Source: Siphonodentalium dalli (lineage: Eukaryota; Mollusca; Scaphopoda; Gadilida; Siphonodentaliidae). From it: a stretch of DNA of 64,000 bases. Within the stretch, counting starts at the first letter, position 1; every line of letters starts with the position of its first letter. Below the pieces are notes generated by a model that searched no databases, was not told where the DNA came from, and saw only the letters and a program-made list of their open reading frames with translations. A program made the translations under genes and the position numbers. This document shows positions 54,101 to 63,100 of the stretch, piece after piece. The stretch spans positions 47,608,443 through 47,672,442 of the forward strand of contig CP136068.1 in assembly GCA_032622095.1 (NCBI GenBank). The letters run 5' to 3'.

Positions 54101-57100
54101 GGTACTGAGCTGACACCGGGGATAAAATGACCAATGACTGTCCTTGTATCCTTTGACAGATATGCGTGCGCAGACTCGTTTGATGTTCGCTATCGCATTA
54201 CTATGTTTTAATAGCCGAGCCTTCACTACTCGTCTGACTCTCTTACCGACAAGACCTGTCTACACAGTACTTCTCCGGCAGACTATTCATCCACTGGTAG
54301 GCCTACATACAGGTATGCCCTAAATAATGGACTGCTTAACCACAGCAGAATTATAGGTAACTTTTCTTTTCTAAACATAGAACATGTCTGAACCTATCAT
54401 TGGTACAATAGCAGTGATATAATGTTACATCATCGGTGCTACCTGGAGTTTTCGGCATACAAAATGATCGCAAGTGTGACTGGAGTGATAAGGGGTTATT
54501 ACGTAATGTTATTATAACAATGTCCTCAAAGCAATTTCTATAATTGAGTGTCTCACGACCTGACTTAATATGTATGCATGTTTTTTGGCTAACTAATTAT
54601 CGTGTGAATGACACAGTTTATCAACCTTAATTGATACTAACCCCGTTTTGTTCAGACATTAAATCTATATGTTTTCTGAATACCATATAACTGTGACCGA
54701 GGAAATAATATAATTCATTTGGTAAAGCAAAGGTGTGACACACGACCAATGTCGCGTGTGATTGCGTGTACAGCGAACAATTCATTCTGGAGGGTTCTAA
54801 TTTCACATTACAATTTTCGACCGTTAGTCTCAATACTTCCAATAATTCACGATAATACACACCTGTCATATGGGATAGAGAGATTGTAAAGAATAAACGC
54901 TCTTTATTATTTATGTAAAAGTAATAGTGTCTATTTTCAGGTATGACAATTATATGAACTGCGTCCGATAAAACACTGGAATGTATGCATTCATATCGAT
55001 GGTCACAATGTCCAACATTACAGCGACTGTCCATACACATCGATTAATAATTTCATGACAAATATTTGAACAAAAAAAATAACGAAAGATATTACACGCA
55101 AATAATTTATCATTCGACATTTTTTTTAATATCGAGATTATCAGAAACCGTAAACTCGTTATAAAATTTTTTATTTAAACTTTTTTTTTTAGAGAACTAA
55201 TTTTGAGGGGTTTTGAATTTTTTTCTTTTGAAATTTTGGGGGTTTTAAAATTTTTGAAGTTTTGGGATTTTTTGGAAAAAATAATTTTTGGAAGTTTTGA
55301 AATTTTTTTTTTGGGTTTTGATATTTTGGGAATATTTTAGTACAACCAATTTTACCCTCAAACAATTTTACCCTCAAACAATTTTTAGACCCCAAAGATT
55401 CTATTTTTAGATGTGAAGGTAACGAGACACCCACAACCAATTTTAGACCCCAAAGATTCTATTTTTAGATGTGAGAGTAACGAGGCATCTATTCTTCTCA
55501 CCGTCATTCTTATATATGTAATTAAATGCAATGACTCTCGGTGGCGAAAATCATTAACGCTAGTTTATCGCTAATAGTTGCGTCCCGAATCAAGATGTAA
55601 ATATTTACAATTGAGGGTAGTTAACACGATGTTTTCTATGAAGTGGTATGGTCCATTTCGTTGAGATTTTCGTCGATGTTAGTAGAATGCTACATTCCCC
55701 CAGCTGGCATACCGCCTGAGTATAATTAATCAGTTTCACGCACCCGAACAAGTCCATAATATGTCTTTAATGAATTTAATGGACATTGTCACTTTCCAAT
55801 TACAGTAACTTCATACCCATATTCTGTGATAGTTTCAATATAGATCCGTCCTAAACCGAAATTCCTTCTTATATCAGACGCATATATCCTTTTTTGTTCC
55901 CACACCATTACTATTTCTTCGTACCACATGTATATGACGACATGGTACATTCCTGTCTCTCATTAACCATAAGAAATATCAATACGATTTGTGTGTATTA
56001 AATTTACAAAAGAGTAACGTGATAATTTAGATTTTATTAGTTACCGGTGTTATTATTATCAGTTAGAATATTTGTTCAGGTACTGCGACTATTCAGAGGC
56101 TCGTTAACCCTTTACCCAACAGAACGACCCTGTGCCAATGCATTCTCTTGTATATGCGAGGCGACCTATATAATAGAATGCATTGGCTTAACACATATTA
56201 AAAATGATAAAATTGTCAAAGAATGTAGAAAAATATTATAAGAATTGTTAAAAAATGTAAGAAAAATGGTAAAAAGTGTTAAAAAAAGATTGTTATTAGG
56301 CCATGCATTCTCTTATATATGCGAGGCGACCTATGGTCGACTCGCATATATAAGAGAATGCATTGGCACAGGGCATAACTGTAACCATCACAATGTGGTC
56401 AATGAGCCGGTTCCAATGATATCCATATTTGTATGGTTCTATTGAGACAGACCGCAGATATTTTAGGCTGTTGAAGCTTTATTTGGGCGTTTTTGGCCGG
56501 TTTGTTGGGTAAAGGGTTAACGAAATTTCACTACAAACAAAGGTGTGACCTCTTCACTGGTACTGACGTCATGATGAGTGCTGGGTCCATGATGATATGG
56601 CCACTGTCCAGTGGAAAAATATAACGAGAGTATAACGAACACCATAAAACTGACTCAACTGAAAGGCTATTATCATGCGCAATCGTGAAACATCAATCAA
56701 TGTTTGAAACTTCGAGTTGTCCCGATGCATACATGAATAATGGCCGACTGCTATAGTGTGCTGAAGTAGGCCCATACTCAGTGCTGACGTATAACAGTCA
56801 AGAGGTTAAACACCGACGGTTCGATTTGACACAATGCAATTAATTCACAATTTCAATAGAACATTGGTCCGCTTACCAGGTAACATAACCTATATAACAA
56901 TTACTTAAAACCACACCTCTCATACACGCATACAAAATCCACAAACTCACCCATAATGTAATGCCAGGTTGACAACACAAAGTTTTTAAACTTTCTATTT
57001 CAGAAGTCGATATATGGGCCTATCTAATTAGTGTAAGGTGTAGCAAACGTACTTATTGTGGTTAGATTTACAAAATCGAAAAGCACACGTACACCCAATG

Positions 57101-60100
57101 CTATATACAGCAGAGTCTACGGAAATACCATATTCCTTCTGAGCACATTCCCAAATCAATATTATATAACGCACATGTATGCTATACAAGCACGCAGGGA
57201 GGATCAGACTGGAGCGACTGCTATGTTTTTTTTTTAGATAATTAGGGACCACACCCTCGTTTTACATATAAATCCATGCAAAAATACACATTTTTAGCAC
57301 AGAATTGCTTGGATCTACCCTATGAATAATCTAGAAATTCACAGATCATCTTCATTGCATATAATCTGAACAGTTATAAAGAGAAACCAAAAACAATGTA
57401 GTTTAGTACATCTGAGAGGGTGAAAATATTATTTTCGCATATTATATCACCATCTTCCATGTACATAATCTGAACATTTATTAAGAGACTACAAAACGGT
57501 TCTTACATATTGTGTTAATATTAACCGCTTGTACCAACATTTCAATAAGATATTTCAGATACATTTTAAAAAATAATTTAATTGAAATATCATGAAATGT
57601 TGTTCAAATCAAGCTGCTGACTCTTAAATGTGATATTTTCTTAACCAGATTGTTCTCATCTCATGAGTTTGGATGTGAATGCTCTCACCTCTAGTGTTGG
57701 TGACGAAATGTCCGTAATTTGCAAATCAGCTTCCGTCAAATCGTCTGGAATGGTGAGTCCCATGGCATTAGTCGTCTGTTTAGATTGTCGTGTATGCGCT
57801 GCTCTTGGTGTCTTTATATCCGGCATGATTCGTGAAAATAATCACATAGCGGGCGTATTTTAAAGGTACGATTTGCCTTGGTGGTGGCTATCCTGTGAAA
57901 ATATTTTCACCCGTCAAAAACCGCCACAAACAGAAAGAACAACAAAATGTAGACAGACTTTGTCCGTATACAAATAAGAAATATCGCCTAAACAGTATGT
58001 TATTGTCATATTTTTGACCATTGTTATGTAAACAAAAGCATATAACAAGTTACTTTTCTGGTGTTTGTTTATATTATGATGGTAAACATAAAGAGCGTTC
58101 TTTGTGTGTGCATTCCTGATATGGAACGAATAAAGAGCGTTTATGCCATTTGTGTGTGATTAGCCAGCAGCATTGTGTTGTCTTCTGTAACACAATCAGG
58201 CTCTTGCTTAGGTAAAATATAGTAAATCTTTATGATAACATACTGTTTACGCGATGATCATGGTATATATGAACGAAACTGTATGCGTTTTAATGTTTTT
58301 CTGTTTACGGTGATTGGAACAAATATGAATATTTTCGACAACTAAGGCCTCACGTGCCTTTAATGAGCAAAATACGCTGATATTGGCATTATTTAACATC
58401 GACATACATTCTCTGTGGACTTAAAACGCGTTTTTTACGTCCAGTATGAAGCTATGTGAATATTTACGTTCAGTATGAAGCTATGTGAATATTTACTTTC
58501 AGTATGAAGCTATGTGAATATTTACGTTCAGTATGAAGCTATGTGAATATTTACGTCCAGTATGAAGCTATGTGAATATTTACGTTCAGTATGAAGCTAT
58601 GTGAATATTTACGTTCAGTATGAAGCTATGTGAATATTTACGTTCAGTATGAAGCTATGTGAATATTTACGTTCAATATAAACATATTTTCACGAGGATA
58701 TGTTGCAATATCCAGTTAAAAAAACGACTAAAATTAGCAATTATAAATAGAGGATCTCAAACGATTTACTATTTTATACGGAAGTTATCAACCGAGTTCG
58801 ATTTGAGCCGAGGTTTACCGAGGTTCAAATAGAATTTAGTGGACGAGGTTGATAAATTACGTATAAAATAGAACGAGTTTGAGATACTTTTTATCACATG
58901 ATCATATAATCGCTCAAATTTTGTCGAAAACAACAATTAACTGCAGCCCGCGATCATTGTCCCAAAGAGCAGCGTGACGTCATTGCACGCGACTATATTA
59001 CACGTGTCTATTACGCTCGAATATTACATAGGAAAATAGTGCTAATCATGTGATAAATACATATACGTTACATTTCTCAAACGACACGAATGTCTAAACC
59101 TTCCACAATTAATTTAGCGTTGATACAAATACGTGTACTCGATACCGTTGGCAGTTGAACGGTTTCGCAAACTCAGGGATAGAGTTACGACTGAGTTTAT
59201 GTACATGTATATATGCTGCGTCATGTAGGTCCAAACAATAGAGACCTTTCTAAATATCAATGTTACGATTACTGATATGATATATTGTCCTGGTAAGGTG
59301 GACGCCAACACAACATATCTGCGATGGTTAATTGGTGAGACAGCGAATGCCCCACTTTATTAAGTTACACAAATGTTTGATGGACAAAGTAGTGTGTCTC
59401 TCTATCAGATCCAATCTCTTATCCGTGTGTTGTACACCACACGGATACACACATATACTGTTAGGGTGTCCCCAAATCAGGACCGGTGGCACACCCTTGA
59501 CACATCTGCACATAATTAAACTGCGCGGGGTATATTTCGTCTCACATTAGAACCCCCTTATGTAAAGATCGATTTTTTGGCCGTATAATGGCAGGATATT
59601 GCCCATGTCCGTAATCGTAATCGTGATTAAAGCAGATGGAAATGACACAAACTTATTTGGAAATTTTACACCATTTATAGATTTCAAATATTCTCGTCTG
59701 ATTTTCCAATCAGTATTGGGGAAGGATAATAGTATGTAGTTCTAATTTTGGTCACAATATTTGTCAGGAATTTTCATTCGCTTGAAATGTTCCACCGTCG
59801 GTGGAGGGTCAGGTGGAATATTTCCAATCGTTGGAAAGCTCCAACCCATGGGGATCAGAGGCATTTCGCGAACCTGTGAGTTTGGTCTGGTTCGCTGGGT
59901 GCAGTTGGAAATTTCAATGTGTACACCCCCGAATGGAGACCATGTAGCCATGCCCATACATGCACACGGTGCGGACGCATGTTGTTTGGTGTATGCATTT
60001 GTTTGAATGTATTCCATTTATTCCAAATTCTTTATAACATCTGTACCAAATTTATATTTGTGAAACAATTCAATAGTAGTTTTTTTGTTATGATGTTACT

Positions 60101-63100
60101 ATTCAGGTGTGGACATTCGTGGCGAAAGGTACTACAGATCAAACAAAAGTCGATGGGGGAGACGCGCGCGTTAGAATTGCACGCGATCAATTCACATCAA
60201 CACTCAGGTTAACAGACCTGGTGTATGCAGACTCGGGGACCTACGCTTGCAAATACGGACTCGATGCAGCCTCTATGACTCTGGAAGTTACAGGTTCGTT
60301 CCGGTTGCCCGAATCAAATCAAATCCCATTATTTATAGCAACCCTAATAGTCATTCACGCAATTCACTACCTCTTGATTGCTATCATGGGCATTGACGCG
60401 TGTATGAACCTGATTTTAGTTTTGAAACAATTTTCATGAACTCAATTCTGTAATGAAATTATGCTAATGAGCGTATTATTTTGCCGCTTGCTGACCATGA
60501 CATCGCCCAGTGAAACAATATTGACATAATATCTGACACATTTATGGCAAGGTATCATACGTTTACATGGTTATCGTAATCGACTGAACACACGCGCATG
60601 TGTGTAGGTCGGGGTCTGATTGGGCCATTAAACAACACTGCTTTTTCAGACTGAAAGCCAGTCGCAAGCATTTAACAATTAGTTTATAAATAAGAGTACG
60701 AAAAATAAAAACTCCTTTATCCGACTCCCTCCTTAGCATACATTAATATAGTATAGAAGTGCTACATCTATAGTTTGGTCATATGCCTGCAGTGATCAGT
60801 ATATTCATTAGCAGCTTATACCTGGTGGAGATGTATTTCGATTAGTTCCGTAAACTGTGTACTGGCGGTCCTCCCGTGCGTTACACATATTGACTATCTC
60901 AAATAGACCTTTAAATGCAGGATAGGACTGACATCATCCACAAACACACCACATACATGTATCATCCACAAACACACCACATACATGTATCATCCACAAA
61001 CACACCACATACATGTATCATCCACAAACACACCACAAACACACCACAAACACACCACATACACACCACACACATGTATCATCCACAAACACACCACATA
61101 CATGTATCATCCACAAACACACCACATACATGTATCATCCACAAACACACCACAAACACACCACAAACACACCACAAACACACCACACACACACCACATA
61201 CATGTATCATCCACAAACACACCACATATATCATCCACAAACACACCACATACCCACCACACACATGTATCATCCACACACACCACATACATGTATCATC
61301 CAGAAACACACCACATACATGTATCATCCAAAAACACACCACATGCATGTATCATCCACAAACACACCACACACATGTATCATCCACAAACACACCACAT
61401 ATATGTATCATCCACAAACACACCACATACATGTATCATCCACAAACACAACACATATAAGGATTAACTGTCATGTGGACTGTTTTTATGGAGATGTAAC
61501 GGTGATGTAAGTGGACATAACTTGTGTAAAACCCGAAGGGTTTTACATACAAGTTATGTCCACTTACCTCACCGTTACATCTCCATAAAAATAGTCCACA
61601 TGACAGTTAATCCTTATATTTATATACATTTAGCGAAAAAGCCACTTTTTTAAATATATTTAAATCGAAAAGTGTATCGTGACAAGATCAGCCCAAAATA
61701 CCCAATAGCACCCTTGGCAAAAGTTAATAGGAACAATTTCTCTTCATGTTGAATTAATTAAGTCAATCCTGCGCGAGTCCAAATGCGCCCAAAACATTAC
61801 GCGTTCGTCTTTCCAAACCTAATGACGTATCGATGGTGTTATTAGCTTGGTGTTATGAGGCGTTACGCATTCACCGAGAAATAACTGCAACTAGCCACGT
61901 GGGCGCCGACCAATCAGAATGCTGGATTTAGTGATGACAACACTTAGTGTGTAAATATACATGTATAATCCACAAACACACCACATACATGTATCATCCA
62001 CAAACACACCACATACATGTATCATCCACAAACACACCACATGCATGTATCATCCACATACATGTATCAACCACAAACACACCACATGCATGTATCATCC
62101 ACAAACACACCACATACATGTATCATCCACAAACACACCACATACATGTATTATCCTGTATATATGTTATGTTATGCTCGTCATCTACATTGTATTTGCT
62201 AAATGTTAATGGGAGAGGGAAGGATGTAAGTTGTCAAACTTTTGCCCCGATCCCTCTTGTAATATTATATTACAAAACAAATATGTTAAAATAAAACGAA
62301 AACTGTGTACTAATTCCATGTGCATGCGCACGTCGTTATAAATTATCACATTGTCTGTATGTGATATTTGTATCATGCAAATGAATACTAACAAGAGCGG
62401 CGCATACCGACAACGTGGCTTACGTCAACTCTGGTGTCTATGTCGAAATATCACTGCATCCTACATAAATTCACAATTCTACATAATTTCATTGGATTCG
62501 TGTTTTCCTCTTGTCCAATATCCTTTCCAAATGTCACCGAAATCCGATAACGATGACTGATATATCCGCTTGAATGGACGAAACGTCAACATTTCCTGAC
62601 GAACAAAGAGACATAACTCTATATCAAATGAGAGTTACATCATTGGACGCTTCTATCAAAACTCTCCTGATTGCCGACATCTTTACCAAATATCATCGGG
62701 ATCCGAGCACGTCAACGCCATTTGTGTCTAGATAGGTCATGATGGACGAAAAATAAACATTCCCAAAATTAATAAAAATGAATAACTCGATAATGGAACT
62801 GGCGATACTTCTCTGACACCAACCATGATTGATGGCGGATATCCGGTCAATTGTATTCACTCAATCGCTCATATATATAATTGGTAAAATGTGTCTGATA
62901 ACCCATCGTTATATATTTTCTCGGACGGACAGACAAGAACTGATGGCGGACCGGACACATGCAATCAATTACACCCACCACTCCCTTCCTGATAAACATG
63001 AATTTGCTATAGTCAGCATTTGAGCATAATATTATCGTCTTAAGCCAACATCGCTCTGACCACAGTATAGCATGCGGCCAATGTTTACTATAATGCAAAG

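Larger units (their letters stand above)
46447..55498. mobile_element. Palindromic Polinton/Maverick-like element, 9052 bp
   Basis: The whole element is an inverted repeat: position i pairs with 101945 minus i from both termini to about 50792/51153, with no indel and at least six single-base differences. The termini are AGAAGAATAG...CTATTCTTCT, flanked by a 6-bp duplication. Six-bp duplications, 5'-AG ends, long inverted repeats and a packaging-type ATPase together are hallmarks of Polintons. No DNA polymerase, integrase, protease or capsid gene is present, so it cannot move or replicate alone. Each arm carries a 566-aa ATPase and a 137-aa unknown protein; the ATPase genes diverge from the centre. 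It sits in intron 1 of gene 2. It may be an integrated fold-back dimer of one end of a longer element; an assembly artefact is less likely given the arm differences and the duplication. Confidence 0.85.
51153..55498. repeat. Right arm of the palindrome
   Basis: Reverse complement of the left arm, the same length to the base, ending CTATTCTTCT. Confidence 0.92.
57753..60106 (+). other. Gene 2 intron 2 with a satellite element
   Basis: At 57863-58050 lies a block shared with 43675-43880. A 29-bp satellite lies at 58437-58690, a foldback at 58751-58887, and a TTTGGTCACAATATTTG tract at 59745 related to 39.0 and 39.6 kb. No gene is seen. Confidence 0.55.

Noticed and set aside
46447-55498. Assembly artefact as the sole cause of the palindrome
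   Set aside because: Six base differences between arms, defined AG/CT termini and a 6-bp target duplication are not expected from a mirrored contig, though read-level proof is needed.
43675-58050. The shared blocks at 43675-43880 and 57863-58050 as exons of paralogous genes
   Set aside because: The similarity includes stops in all frames and adjoins the satellite-bearing repeat family, so it is transposon interior.
60915-61510. Long Thr/His-rich open frames of 160-181 codons
   Set aside because: They are translations of the 28-bp satellite in all three frames; the openness follows from the repeat.
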